This document shows positions 1-11,982 of a stretch of DNA of 64,000 bases, piece by piece. The position numbers were made by a program, and so were the translations under genes. Source of the stretch: Amylostereum areolatum (Eukaryota > Basidiomycota > Agaricomycetes > Russulales > Stereaceae); contig SAXG01000007.1 in the NCBI GenBank assembly GCA_012932865.1, positions 1,216,601 to 1,280,600 of the forward strand, read 5' to 3'. Numbering within the stretch: the stretch's first letter is position 1; every line of letters starts with the position of its first letter. The notes under the pieces are model-generated. The model did no database searches, had not been told where the DNA came from, and saw only the letters and a program-made list of their open reading frames with translations.

Positions 1-1406
1 AAGCGCATATCCTAAGCAAATGTGAGCATATAAACAGAATAGCATTCCAACACACATACATTAGGTGTCTGCTCATGAGTATCTGGCTCTCCACGAACCC
101 ATGGTTTATTCCATTCGGTGCGGAAATTGTCGCAGTCGGTTGTATAAGAGGAAGGAAAAGGTGGTGTGTATCCAGATATGGTGAGGATTTTTGCGTCAAG
201 CCCATGCAGCCGCTCTAGCCGTGTGAAGAATGCTCTCCAGCGACGGGCGAACTGTTTCCAACATCCACCCAAAGCCGTTCATGCGCTGATTATGAGTAGA
301 TCTGTCCAATTTTCGTTTGAGTGGCGACACAGAAATGAAAATGGACATACTCACGATCCCCACATAAACGATGCACGATTCGGTCCTCTATGCATTATCA
401 TCCCACAGCGACCCATTTGTTTTCACCACCACGGTCACCACGCACCCGTAGAGGGCACCATATGTGATGATCGCCTCCAGAAAGTCTTCTAAAACCGTGA
501 GTGGCCAGTTTTGCCATTGGCACGGAGCTGTACCACCTACAGCTCAGTTAGCAAGGTTGAGGCAATATTAAAAACTGGTGTACCTGTCTGTCGTATCCAT
601 CAATGATACCATGAATCACGATTCCCCATAAGATCAGCTTGTGGTGACCATCAAGATGCCAAAGATGATTGGGACGGGGGACACTGTACTTCTGCCTGGT
701 AATTTTGGGGTGCTTCCGAAGTGTCTGGCCTACACGGTCGATGCGGCGAAGAGATTCACGAACACGGTGTCTCTGTACTTTAAGCCCGAGGGAACGTAGA
801 AAGGCGTGTGCAACTTGCTTCCAGAGTCGGGCTTGTTAATCTTGAAAAGACGCATGAGATCGTCCAGATGACTGTCTGTCATATCCGCGTACCATGGTCA
901 AGGCCATACTTATTCATATATGACCGAATAGTATCAGGATGCATCTTGAGGCAGAGGCCAGGCGTGTGATCGGGATATTGCGATCAGGGCCAACAGCATC
1001 ACGCAAAAACATCTTCGCTGATAATTTTCCTGGGACGTCCCCGCCCTCCAACCTTTTGACGGTGACAGGGTCGATAATGATAAATGTCCGCCGAGCTCTG
1101 TATAAAGTAGGATCAAGTGAGTGGTTTGTATATACGATGAGCCTAGATACACGCACTTCTCTCGCCGTGTGTTTGCTGCTTTATCCAGCTCGTAAAGTGT
1201 CTGGCCTAGTGCCAGACTGCCCACAACACCCCAGTCAAAGTCGTTGACTTCATCGACCAGAGCTAGAAAGATGGGTCTTACACGGGTGTGGAGACCTCGG
1301 CAAGTGCTCTGAGTTGTCCAGGATCACCATCCTCTTGATGGAGAATGCGACGTGCATGTGCATAGTGATCGGAGACCAAGGCATGAGCGAGCCCATTCAG
1401 TGACAT
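1..1406 (-). pseudogene. Decayed integrase-core-domain gene, cut by the left window edge
   Basis: Reads leftwards from an ATG at 1406 (MSLNGLAHALVSD). Recognisable blocks follow in order: VGSLALGQTLYELDKAAN (about 1230-1170), ESLRRIDRVGQTLRKHP (about 745-690), HLWHLDGHHKLILWG (about 660-610), RGDRGGEN (about 450-425), RASFMWGS (about 380-355) and QFARRWRAFFTRLERLHG (about 262-205). This order matches the integrase core-domain proteins common in agaricomycetes (rva_4-like, Pfam PF24764, from memory), which carry an RNase-H-like DDE fold and are probably derived from transposons. Three introns with GT-AG ends are visible at 537-583, 302-354 and 12-59, and the last exon runs off the window. The frame breaks at least near 1285, 1010, 960 and 410 and again near 285, so no full protein can be made. 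The family call is firm; the function of the family is not known to me. Confidence 0.75.
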
Positions 1407-1659
1407 TGTCTGATATATGTGATGCACCCGACGTTGACAAAGGCCCTTTCGAAACGGGTCACCCGCGCCCGCCCTCATTCTGACCACCGCCCGTTTCCAA
1501 CAGTCCGCCCGCGCTGGCGGAGGCTCACCCGCACCGTGTAATACGGATCTGTGTGAGGGGCGACTCAATGGCCCAGATCGTTGATAGAGAACACTGTCCA
1601 GTCCGGCCGTACTGTTTGATACGCCTCGTGGAGGAGCCGTCTTAGGAGTCCTCCCCGAT

Positions 1660-3180
1660 GTTTCCTTCGATGTGGCCGCACGTACCGTGTCTTGGATCTA
1701 CACCCGTTGCACTCGATGCGGCCGGATGGAGGCTACATTGCGGGCCGTCGTTCCACTCAATGCGGCTGGACAAGCCCTGAAGTACCACACATCCGTTGCT
1801 CTCAGTCCGGCCGAAGGAGAGTCGACCCATGCGGTCCCTTGCTCTCGATACGGCCGCACAAAAGGTGACAGAGTCAGCTCACGTTCCCCTCAATGCGGCC
1901 ACATAATGGTCTGATCACACGCTGTCGTTGCCTTCGATGCGGCCACACTAGGGCCAACAGACCTACATCCGTTCTCTTTGATGCGGCCGCACGGCGGACA
2001 TCTGAGCCCACTGCAGCTGCTCTGGATGCGGCTGCCGCACGTCTGTTTGTGTTGAGGCGGCCACACGAAGATTTTGCGACCGACTTCCGTTCCACTCAAT
2101 GCGGCCGCACGGCCGGTTGCTGGGTCACCTCCCCTCCGCTCGATGCGGCCGCACATGGATCTTGGGATCACTCCCTTTCCACTCAATGCGGCCGCACGAC
2201 GAACTTCTTGAGCCGCACCCGTTCCACTCAATGCGGCCGCATTACGCGTCGCGGCGTCCGCTCTCGTTCCACTCGGTGCGGCCGCACAAGGAACCAACTG
2301 CCGCACGTCCGTTTCTCTAGATGCGGCCGCACGTCGATCTGTGGGTCGGCGTCTCCGTTTCACTCGACGCGGCCGCACCTACGTTTGTGGGGCAGCCCCC
2401 ATTTCGCTCGATGTGGCCGCACGCGGGATCGACTGCCGCACCTCCGTTGCTCGTGATGCGGCCGCAGGAGGGACCAACGCCGCATCTCCGTTGCTCTCGA
2501 TGTGGCCGCAAAGGGATCTGTGCGGCGGCATCCGTTCCTCTCGATGCGGCCGCACGCCGATCTGTCCGTCTGTGTCCGTTCCACTCGACGCGGCCGCACA
2601 TTGATCTGTGGATCTGCGTCGTTTCGCTCGATGCGGCCGCACGCAGGATCGACTGCCGCACCTCCGTTGCTCGTGATGCGGCCGCATGCGGGATCGACTG
2701 CCGCACCTCCGTTGCTCGTGATGCGGCCGCAGGAGGGACCAACCGCCGCATCTCCGTTGCTCTCGATGTGGCCGCAAAGGGATCTGTGCGGCGGCATCCG
2801 TTCCTCTCGATGCGGCCGCACGCCGATCTGTCCATCTGCGTCCGTTCCACTCGACACGGCCGCACGTTGATCTGTGGATCTGCGTTCGTTTCACTCGATG
2901 CGGCCGCACGCGGGATCGACTGCCGCACCTCCGTTGCTCGTGATGCGGCCGCAGGAGGGACCAACCGCCGCATCTCCGTTGCTCTCGATGCGGCCGCACA
3001 GGGATCTGCACGGTGGCATCCGTTCCTCTCGATGCGGCCGCACCCACCTTTGTGAGGCAGCCCCCGTTTCTCTCGATGTCGCCGCACACAGGACCATCTG
3101 CGGTATCACTGTTCCTCTCGATGTGGCCGGACACCGACTTGACTAGCACCCCTTCGTCGCTCTCGATCCGGCCGCACCAA
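1660..3180. repeat. Minisatellite, about 44-bp units centred on GATGCGGCCGCAC
   Basis: About 30 tandem units of 43-47 bp, each holding a core like CTCGATGCGGCCGCAC (early units degenerate to GGCCACA or GGCTGGA) followed by a variable 25-30-bp spacer often ending CCGTTCCACT or CCGTTGCT. About 19 cores are exact GCGGCCGC sites between 1981 and 3040. There is a higher-order repeat of three to four units: the block at 2421-2560 is repeated near 2655-2830 and again near 2895-3040. Unit identity is highest in the centre and falls toward the left end, as expected when unequal exchange homogenises an array. It lies between the 5' end of the integrase pseudogene and the 3' end of the next gene. Confidence 0.9.
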
Positions 3181-3338
3181 GGGTCCCTCGGTTCACTCCC
3201 GTTCCCCTACCTGCAACCGCTCCATGGGTCCCTATCTCATCGCCATGGCCGTCAACGAGGTTGCGAAGGAAGGAACAAATTGGATTGTGGGGGCAGGATA
3301 GAGACAGAAGACCTTTATACATTTTCCGACTCTACAGG

Positions 3339-4570
3339 TTAGTTGTCCTCATAGCCATCCGCATGCTGACTTGGCGGCACCGCGTCGAGGACGAAGGGTG
3401 AGTATGCGCGCCGCGGAGCCAACCTGGTCTCCAAGTCCTTGATCAAGATGTTAACTGCACCTTCAACCTCGTCGAAGTCCGTGAGAATTCCAGTTAACTC
3501 TCTGGATCTCCTCGTCTAGTGCGCATGCCTCTTCGTGCGCAGATACCTGCGCTACTCTGAAGGGGAGGTAGGCCCGATGTAGGGCCTTCTGGAAAGACCT
3601 AACTTTCTTTGAAGCAGTGAACTCAGGCAAAAAATTCTCCAGTGCTGGGTGCAATGCTGTGTTCCCGATGAGCGATTGAAGTGTCAGCTTTCGCTGCTCC
3701 TCAGCCTCCTTCAAGTATGCCTTCTGGGTCGCTTCGTTCCCGGCCATGACCCGTTCTACCACTGCTTGCCGATCATGCTGATGCTTCATGCGAACAAGGC
3801 CCTCCGCCGCCTTCCAAAGCTCGTCTTGCATGAACTGGGATGTTACCGGGTCCACATGTGGGCTCATCATTGGCTCCAGGCTACTCGTCTCTACATCCAA
3901 GGAAGGCGCTGTTAGAAATAAAGCATTCGATTGGAAAATGAAACCCGTAGCTATGGAACCCACCTTTACCTTTGCCTTTAGAGGTTGACGACGGGTGCGA
4001 GATTGAAGCTGACGCAGATCCCGGCGTCTGCACCCCCGTTCGCCGAGGGGGATATTCGACGGGGCCGGCTGTAGGAACATTCCCCACCACGGAAATTTCT
4101 TCCCCCGCGGAGACTCTGTCCGCCACGGAGATTCCTTCCGCCCCGGCGGTTTTTTCCGCCGCGGGGATTGGGCCACGCGCGGAACTTTGCGCGGCCGTGG
4201 GAATGCGACCGGTGGCGGGATTTCGAGACGCCGCAGCGGAACGTGGGCCGCTCCGGGAGGCTTTCCCGGGCGGGGGACCTCTTCTCCCAGGAGTAGTGTT
4301 CCTTTCCGGGGACCTATTTTTGGGGCGACGGATTTCGAGACGGTGTGATTGGGCGAGCTCCCGCCGACGGGTGGGAGGAGTACGATTGGCGGGGCAGTCC
4401 TCGAGAGGTCCCGGAAAGGTGGGGGAGAGGATCTTCGAGATGGGGCGGAGCTTCTCGTCTCGGATGTAGGCCGGAGATGGTCGTAAGAGGGTGGGGAACT
4501 GATTCCCTGGGGAGTGACAGCCTCTCGCACGGGGCCCCCATTTTCGTGCTAACCGACGTTTCGCCGGCAA
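3339..4570 (-). pseudogene. Unrecognised proline-rich protein with charged helical C-terminus, one frameshift
   Basis: I do not recognise the protein. Exon 4570-3970 starts MPAKRRLARKWGPR and is rich in Pro, Arg, Ser and Ala up to STSKGKGK; a 61-bp intron (3969-3909, GTAAAG..ACAG) restores the frame to PSLDVETSSLEPMM. The second part (3908 to about 3500) is charged and looks helical (ELWKAAEGLVRMKHQHD, ALDEEIQ). One extra base near 3500 then shifts the frame; the other frame continues coding-like as ELTGILTDFDEVEGAVNILI to a TAA at 3341-3339. A possible upstream exon lies at 4694-4978 (EPMDIDLHPAPNASLTD), so the true start may be further right. The single-base break may be a mutation or an assembly error. 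Confidence 0.5.
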
Positions 4571-5482
4571 CTGTGGAACCTTTTGAGAAGGAAAGCGCTA
4601 AGGCATACAAAGCTTTAGAACCTGCACAAGTTTAACCACGCAGACACTTACCTTTTGCAAAAGAGGCAAATGGACCGTATTGTTGAAAATCTTTCACTTA
4701 TGTTCCGCGTAAATGTAAGCGCGGTGGGGGCGGAGGAAAAACTGACGGTCAATGGGGTCCGTCAAAGATGCATTGGGTGCGGGATGTAAATCGATGTCCA
4801 TGGGTTCTGACAGGACAAATTCATCGTTGGTCAGTCTTGCGCAACATCCGCGGTAACATGGTGAGGCCTTACCCGAGACCACTTGCTGCACTTTTATTTC
4901 AGTCTTCGCGCGCTTATCCATCAAGGGCCACCAGATCGCTGTGGGCACGAGGCTGTAAGTACGGAGGAGGATCTCCACGGAAAGATCGACAGACCAAGCG
5001 GATCCGAAGAATCCTGAGATCCACCCATTGGCTGCGAACTACCCGCTTCGGACGCTGTAAGCACCGGTGAGCTACAATCGACCCAACATCAGGGCGACAA
5101 AGCCTGAAATCGTTGCGCCCACATCGAAAATGGACCCGTCGAGGGCCACGGCCGTCTGCTGTCTGCTGCTTTGCCGGTTAGTCTCAGCACAAGAATGTTC
5201 TATCCAAGGTACCTTCGTTGTGTTCGTGGACTTTTCGCCTGACATAGAGAAAATACGGGAGAGATTTGGAAGAGACGAAGACGACGAGTGGTCGCGGGGA
5301 AGTCAAAAGGGACTGTGTGATTAACCCTGTCACGGCGCCCGGCAGATGCCGCGGAGACGCGGGATTCGTTGTTGATCGCGGGGAAGTGGTCAGCCTTTTC
5401 TTCTTCAACCGCCACTCCCCATTGTGTTCCCCCCATCCTGTCAATCAGCTTATCACAAAACAATGCAATCTAACAACGCCAG
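4571..5482. other. Mostly non-coding; possible 5' exon on the minus strand
   Basis: Only the minus-strand stretch 4978-4694 looks coding (DEFVLSEPMDIDLHPAP, LRPHRAYIYAEHK). It contains a candidate 37-bp intron (GTAAGG..GCAAG) and could be an upstream exon of the gene at 3339-4570. The rest of the stretch shows no supported feature. Confidence 0.3.
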
Positions 5483-6694
5483 TATGAACTGCCCAGCCAG
5501 CACAACGCGCCCGACGGGCTGTCCGCAGGAGTAGCGACGTCGCCGACCAACACGGCCACGCCCTCAGCGAGCACCGAGAAGGGAGTCCGCAGTGCAGAGG
5601 ACCGCGTAGTGGAAGGAAAAGAGGGCGTAACAGAAAACACCCTGGTGCATAGTTGTGATGACCATCTGGCTCAACAGATTGTCTAACATTTTGCAGCACG
5701 TTTCCCCGGCATTGAAATCCGCCGGGCTCGACGACAGTAGCACCACTCCTCCCTTTCTCCTTCAGGTTGAGGAGCCTCAGCGAGCCACTGAAACCCCCTC
5801 AGCATCCCAAGTCCCCATGATCTTTTTCAACGATGCCCAGCACCCGACTGAAGGCCGTGACGTCGCCGCACCAGCGCCGGGAGCGACCCCCCCACCCTCC
5901 GACAAGAATGAGCCAGCTGCCTCTCCGTTAATGCCCGGCAACGGCCTGTCTCCGACGGCTAGCACATTGCAGGCGACCAGCGCCCATCCGCAGAGCGAGA
6001 CGGCGATCGGGCTTGCATCGGACGAGCATGACGACATGGCGGACCGCAAAAATGCAGCGCACCTACGACCGCGCCCCGGCTGGTCAATTCCCGCGGCGGA
6101 CATAGCCTGGCTTGTGCGCAGACTGGGCTGGCCTCGCCGTGAATGCCTCGCGGCACTGATCGCACTCCGCCTCCGCGAAGCCCTTGACACACTGCCCCCA
6201 GTGACCGAAGTCAGAGAAAATAACACACATATGCACGGCGCATATAGCATCGTTGTAAGTGATTTTTACCTTGGCCTTTATTGATTGACGTGACCTCTCT
6301 CGATGCCCGCAGAATCAATACCGGTATGCGTGCAAGAAGCCATTGGAACTTCCCTATCGGTGGATGAGGTAGAGGTCTCCCCCAAAATGTTGGCTGCATC
6401 TAGGCTGGGGAATTCGCGACGATTGTGTGGAAAATGTGGAGCGCGGGATCTCCCACCGATCCCCAAATCATGGTCATGGTCCCCGAGGTCGACGCCGTGG
6501 GCGTTCCCCGCGGTTCACCTCAGGTCCGCGCCGTCAGCATCCCAACCTCGCGGCAGGACAAGGAGACTGGCGCTGCCGTCTCTGCGCTCGCCCCCCTCGG
6601 GTGTACGCCAACGCGGCGCTTTTGCAAAACACCGAGTTGTACCGTGCGGGATGGTCGGCGTGGTGGGAGGAAGGAGGTGAACTTTCCCTCATAA
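5483..6694 (+). pseudogene. Unrecognised multi-exon gene with inconsistent frames
   Basis: Exon 5483-5644 reads YELPSQHNAPDGLSAG up to GVTENTL and follows an AG that looks like an acceptor, so an earlier exon may exist. An intron (5645-5696, GTGCAT..TTGCAG) joins it to 5697-6254 (HVSPALKSAGLDDS ... AADIAWLVRRLGWPRREC), then intron 6255-6312 (GTAAGT..CCGCAG) joins to NQYRYACKKPLELPYRW. Beyond a probable third intron ending at 6407 the coding-like frame is AGEFATIVWKMWSAGSP up to about 6600, and then another frame (VYANAALLQNTELYRAGW). Those last two joins cannot be made without 1-nt shifts. The first half is Ser/Thr/Pro-rich and probably disordered. No family is recognised. Confidence 0.45.
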
Positions 6695-6730
6695 ACAATA
6701 TCAGGAGCGACACTAACTTCAAGTACTACC

Positions 6731-7383
6731 ATGGCAGCGTCTCCGTTGGCAGTCATCCCGTCACGGGAAGACCTCCTCCGCATGGCACTCGCGCTCCCGG
6801 TCGAGCAACTCACCTTCATTCGGCTCGAAGAAGGACAGGACCCGCAGGCAATGCCGAGCCCGCACACGAACCCGGTTGGCATCCTCCGGACAAATGGGAA
6901 GGGGAAGAAGCGAGCGCGTGACGACATGGAGAGCCTGGAGATGCTGCCGGCCCGTCGCGTCCACCCGTCGCCAATTCGAGAGACACGGACGATGTTCTTC
7001 AAGAGGCTGAAGCTCCCCGTGGTCGCTTCCGAGACGAGCAAGGCCACGTCCGCTCGAGCCGGGTACGTTCTCTTTCTCGAGGACCCCATCGTCGCGAGGA
7101 GAAACACCGGCGGCTTCGAGGAATCGTCGCCTCAGCGTGGCCGCTCAACATCTCGGGGGCCAGCGAGGAAGAAGGCGAAGAAAAATGGTGCGGCGCATGT
7201 CATGACGAAGCAGGGGGATCTGAGAGAGGTAGGCTGACCACCCACAACGCTTGGCGACTCTTCTGACACTTTTTTTCCCAGCATGACCGATGTATGGGAT
7301 GCAGACAAGATAATCTGGCATGCTTCGTCGGTGGAAAATCCCTGAACAGCGTCAAGAGTTGCGTCTCTGTCAGCAACGACTAG
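6731..7383 (+). pseudogene. Unrecognised gene truncated by the chromovirus A LTR
   Basis: Exon 1 (6731-7228) runs from MAASPLAVIPSREDLL to QGDLRE and includes basic segments (GKGKKRARDD, ARKKAKKNG) that look like nuclear localisation signals. A 53-bp intron (7229-7281, GTAGGC..TTCCCAG) leads to HDRCMGCRQDNLACF and then NSVKSC, a cysteine cluster of the CxxC type found in putative zinc-binding or DNA-binding fungal proteins. The host coding sequence stops at 7367, where the LTR begins; the apparent stop at 7381-7383 is LTR sequence. The remainder of the gene is not visible on the far side of element A (14872 onwards), so the true C-terminus is lost or lies elsewhere. Putative function only: nuclear protein. 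Confidence 0.6.
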
Positions 7384-7825
7384 TGCGACAGCACCAAGTT
7401 ACGACACAGCTGACTAGAAGATGAGGACGACAGAGGGAAGCCGATCAGACACGGCGACAGACAAGGGAAAGCAAGCAAAGTCGGTAGAATTGACTAGCTC
7501 GAGATAAGGAATATGTACAGCGAGAGCGAGCCTTATATACACAAGAGGAGAGAGACTTAGGTAAGCAACCAATACCACGGCGATCAGTAAGCAGACCAAG
7601 TATAAGTAAGCAGTCGTATGTAAAAGAGCACAGCATGAGTCAGTATCGTACAGCATGAGTCAAGAGAAAGGAGTCAGACCCGGACCGAGATGAGTCACGT
7701 GGGTCCGGGCGGGATATAGATGAGCCGGTCCGGGCCAAGGTGGAGCCGGACCGGTGATAAGTCGATAAGTCCTAAAGCGTGTAACCGATGTAAAGTAAAA
7801 AGAAAATTATAGACCGTTCATGACA
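7368..7825 (-). repeat. 3' LTR of chromovirus A
   Basis: 458 bp, starts TGTCAGCAACGACTAG and ends CGTTCATGACA on the plus strand. It matches the LTRs at 14415-14871, 39489-39946 and 46556-47013 and, in the opposite orientation, the solo LTR at 32029-32487. The pol reading frame ends just inside it (stop at 7818). It differs from its partner at several places, for example an extra C in CAATACCACGG and one missing G in GCCGGTCCGG. Confidence 0.95.
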
Positions 7826-10800
7826 TCACCCCTTCCTTAGATTCGACGTCCTCGTCGTAATCAGATCCAGTTTCTTCCTCCGACAGGAGTTTCCAACGAT
7901 TAAGGCGTGCAGGTTTCGGGGCACCCGGATGTTCACGGTGGAAGTCGTCAATGCGTTTCTTGGCATTCTGGAGATTGGTGAGAGGCTCCCAAGTATTGTC
8001 ATTGTCTGGGTAGCCTTTCCATTTGACGAGGTACTTGAAGCCGCGACCAACCTTCTTGGAGTCTATAATCTTTTCGACCTCATAGACTTCCTCTCCTTGG
8101 ACTAACTCTGGCGGTGGAGGTGTAGGTGCTTTCTGATTGTCAAAGGCGGGACCGTTGTGTGGAGATAGGAGGGACTCGTTGAAGACCGGATGTTTTCGTG
8201 ACCAGGATGTAGGGAGGCGAAGCTTGTAAGCCGATGCTCCGACTTTTTCCAGGATTTCGAAAGGACCAAAGCGCTTGTCATCTAGCTTTTGCATAGGACG
8301 TGCCGTTTTGATTACGGTTTGGCCATCTCTGGTCTTGGCTTCCAGCCAGACGAAGTCGCCAATTTTGTAATCTATTGGTTCGTCCTTCTTGCGATCGTAA
8401 AAGCGCTTTTGATCGTCCTGTGCTGCCTTTAGCGCAGAGCGGGCTTCCTCATAGATGTCTCGCATGCGTTGTGCAAACTCGTTCGCCGATGGGTTGTCTG
8501 TCTCACGTCGAGGGTTGTCCCCAGGTAGAGTTCCCGACCATAGTTGGCAAAGTTGGGAGACATCCCAATCGAACTATGGACCATGTTGTTGAGTGCAGTC
8601 ATGGCAAGTGGGAGGTAACGTGTCCAATTGTCCTGTCGTTGATTGACGAAGATGCGAAGGTAGTTTTCCATGGTCATGTTGGAGCGTTCGGTCTGTCCGT
8701 CCGTCTGAGGGTGATACGCCGTGGACGGGTTCCCTTCAATGCCTAACAGTTGGAACAATGCTGTGGTGAATTTGGAGACAAACACGCTGCCACGGTCGCT
8801 GACGATCTTTCTAGGAATTCCATGATGGGGGACCACTTCGCGTAGGTACTCGAAGGCGAGTTCGTCCTCCGTTAGGTCTTTGGTCGTGGCCCAGAATACA
8901 ACCTGCTTGGTACCCATGCAGCTCACATTGCAGATGGCGTCTTTTCCATCCGAGACTGGGAGCGGCATGACAAAGTCGATGGATACATGCTCCCAAGGCG
9001 CTTGTGGCGGGTCATGTGGGTGGAGTGGAGCGGCAATGCGATCATGTCTAATCTTGGTACGTTGGCAGGTCTCACATCCTTCAACATATTTCCGGACATC
9101 GTCTCTAATGGCAGGCCACCAGTAGTTGCGCGTGATGAGCTCATGGGTCTTGTATCGTCCTGGGTGACCGACAAGCGGGCCGTCATGATGAGCTTGGATG
9201 ATGTCTGCACGGAGTCCTTTGTCTCTTGGGACATAGAGTCTGTGTTGCCAGGTGATCGTTCCATCTGCGTGTTCCAGCCATCCCTTCACTTTGAGTGCTA
9301 AGGCGCGTTCTACTGCATGGTCTCGGAGTAAGGTAGCCTCCTGAATCCGCTCAATGAAGACATTGTCAGGTCCATTGGTTATAATTCCTGCATGGTTGAG
9401 GGCGGCGAAAGAGTTCTGGTTTCAGGAGGACAATGTTTTCATTGTCTTTCTCCCCCTTCTCAAGGCCCGCTAGTCGGGAAATAGCATCGGGTTTACCCAT
9501 TGTTTTTGCCAGGCTTGTGGAGTAGCGTACAATGATACTCTTGTAGCTCCGTTAACCATCGTGCTTGTCTCCGATTTAGCTTCTGCGCCTTGCGGAAGTA
9601 CGTGAGATTGCGATGATCCGACCAGATTTCAAACTCCTGTCGTGCCCCCATGAGGTATTGTCTCCATTCCTCTAGCGCCGTCATGATAGCCAGTAATTCC
9701 TTGTCATAAATCTCATAGTTCCTCTCAGCTTCGCTGAGGGACTTTGAGAGGAAGGCGACCGGGTGCCATTTGCCATTGTCCTGTTGTTGCGAAAGTACCG
9801 CGCCCGTGGCATAGTCAGAGGAGTCCACCTCGACACGGAACTGCCCATCGTCTGTAGGGATTGCTAGAACTGGCTGTGATGTTATACGTCGCTTGAGTTC
9901 CTGAAAAGCCTCCTGCTGTGGGGTGTCCCAGACCCATTCCGTCTTCCCAGTGAGTTTAGTCATTGGGTGAGCAATGCCGCTGAAGTCCTTGATAAAGCGA
10001 CGGTAGAAGTTGCAAAAGCCCAAAAACGATTGAAGTTGTTTCTTCGTTTGGGGGCTGGCCAATTGGTGATTGCCGCGACCTTTTCTGGATCCATGCGAAC
10101 CCTTCCTCCGCCGACAATCATGCCCAGGTATTCGATTTCTGCCTTCTCAAACTCGCACTTTTCTGGCTTCAGATAGAGTTTGTTTTCTCGCAGGATCCGA
10201 AGGACCTCCTTGACTATCCGACGATGTTCTTCTAGCGTATGTGTGAAGATGAGGATGTCGTCCAAATAGACGACCACGACTCCTTGATGGATCAAGTCTT
10301 TGAACAGGTCATTCATCATGGCTTGGAACGTAGACGGGGAGTTGGTGAGTCCAAAGAACATGACCGTAGGCTCGTAGAGACCTTTGTTCGTGCGGAATGC
10401 AGCTTTCCACTCGTCCCCTTCTTTAATCCGAACATTGTTGTACCCCCATCGGACATCGAGCTTGGTAAAGTGCCGTGCTCCTTTAAGTTTGTCAACCAAC
10501 TCTTGGATGAGCGGGAGCGGGTAACGGTTCTTTATTGTCATCTCATTGAGCTTTCGATAGTCCTGCACAGGACGTAGCGAGCCGTCTTTTTTCTTGATGA
10601 AGAAGAATGGGGAGGCCATGGGTGATTTGGACGGTTGAATCCGGCCAGATCTCAGGTTCTCTTCCAGAAAGGCGTCCAGTTGCTTCTGCTCGTCCAATGT
10701 GAGGGGGTAAACTTTGCAATCGACCGGTTTGAAGTTAGGAGTGAGCTCAATGGCGTGGTCCCATGGGCGTCGCTCAGGGAGCTTGTCGAAGTCGTCTTTG

Positions 10801-11982
10801 TCAAAGATGTCCTTGAATTCGTGGTACGCCGTTGGGACTCGCTCAGAGAAGGTCTGTTCCTTTTTCTTAGCGTGCTCTTCAATTGCAATGTCCGATGCAT
10901 GGGTCCGGATGTGGTATGTCGCTTTGTAGCCATCCCAGTCGAAGGCAAACAGCTGCTCGTCTTTTTCCATGTGGACTGGCTCTTCCTCCTCCTCTTCATC
11001 ATCATCGATATTGAGGAGGGGAGGGGGACGAGAGCAGCTGATTAGGGCATCGGTCGAATTCAATTGACCCGGATTTCCAGTCGATGTGAGGGTTGTGCTT
11101 CTTTAGCCACTCATGTCCAATGAAAAGGTCCGTATCTCCTAGATTGGAGACCGCCAGGTCAATGTTTTCTTCATGGTCTTGAATATTTAGGCGAAGTGTG
11201 ACATATTCCGTGATGGGACCTCCTGTGTTGAGAGTGCCGTCTGCATTTCGTACTGGGATTGGGCGAGCAGTCCGTCGCGTGGGGATGTGATTTTCCTGCA
11301 CAAACTTCGTGTTGATACACGAGCCAGTGCAACCACTGTCCAGGAGTGCGAGAGCTTTGACAATGCGCTTGGAATTTACCACCAGTTGTGTGGGAATGAC
11401 CGTTTGTTCCTTGGCGCTGGCGGAGCGTATGAACTGCATAGGAGTGGCGAGCTCTAGTAGAGCTTGACATGCTAACTCGTCTCCCATGCCAGTTATTTCC
11501 TTGATGGCTTCATAAGTAGCCTCGTCACGGCGTCGGTGGTGTGTCCAGATGCGAAGGATTGCAATCGCACTTTCGGGTTTGTCTTCCCTTAAGCGACGAA
11601 GCGTCCATTGAGCCGTTCCAGGTGCCATATAACATGATTTGGGCGTCGTGCCCCTTCCATCGCACGGCGTTGTCCCTGACTTCACAGGGTCCATATCCAA
11701 AACCGAGTCTGTATCCAAAACTGAAGCCGAAACCGAAGCCATATCCAAAGCCGAAGGCTCACAAATCGAAGCCTGAGTATCTAAAATAACAACGGGACGC
11801 GTGCCCGTACCGATAGAGTCCGTAAGAGAAGTCATAATGGGGATATCCCCCGTAGTAGTACAGTCCGAATCAGCAATGCGCATATGTAAACGAGAACCAG
11901 GCCACCGAGGCGCCACAAAACCAGATGAGCGAGAGACAGAAACTTGGGCTTCAGATGCCGTGTACATCGTCAGCCCCCTCAA
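7818..11982 (-). pseudogene. pol: pol of chromovirus A: protease, RT, RNase H, integrase, chromodomain
   Basis: Sense order: protease with LLDSGCTGS (about 11350-11320), RT from LDEQKQLDAFLEENLRSGRI to the catalytic YLDD (about 10280-10265), RNase H with [11 protein letters not shown] (about 9835-9805), integrase zinc finger (H-H, then C-E-T-C near 9075-9065), integrase core with DFVMP, SDRGSVF and an E in QTDGQTERS, and a C-terminal chromodomain from YEVEKIIDSKK to WKGYPDNDNTWEPL (about 8095-7990). Single-base indels relative to copy B break the frame near 11041, 10050, 9502, 9406 and 8515; each sits where copy B is in frame. Pol follows gag in the -1 frame. Without those five indels it would be one long polyprotein; as written it cannot be translated through. 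Confidence 0.93.

Noticed and set aside
2317..3149. Several 240-260-codon open frames on both strands
   Set aside because: They are by-products of the minisatellite: its unit has few stops in any frame, and the same peptide blocks recur with the repeat period on both strands.
1660..3180. CRISPR-like array
   Set aside because: Repeats are imperfect, spacers are themselves related, there are no cas genes, and the DNA is fungal; it is a minisatellite.
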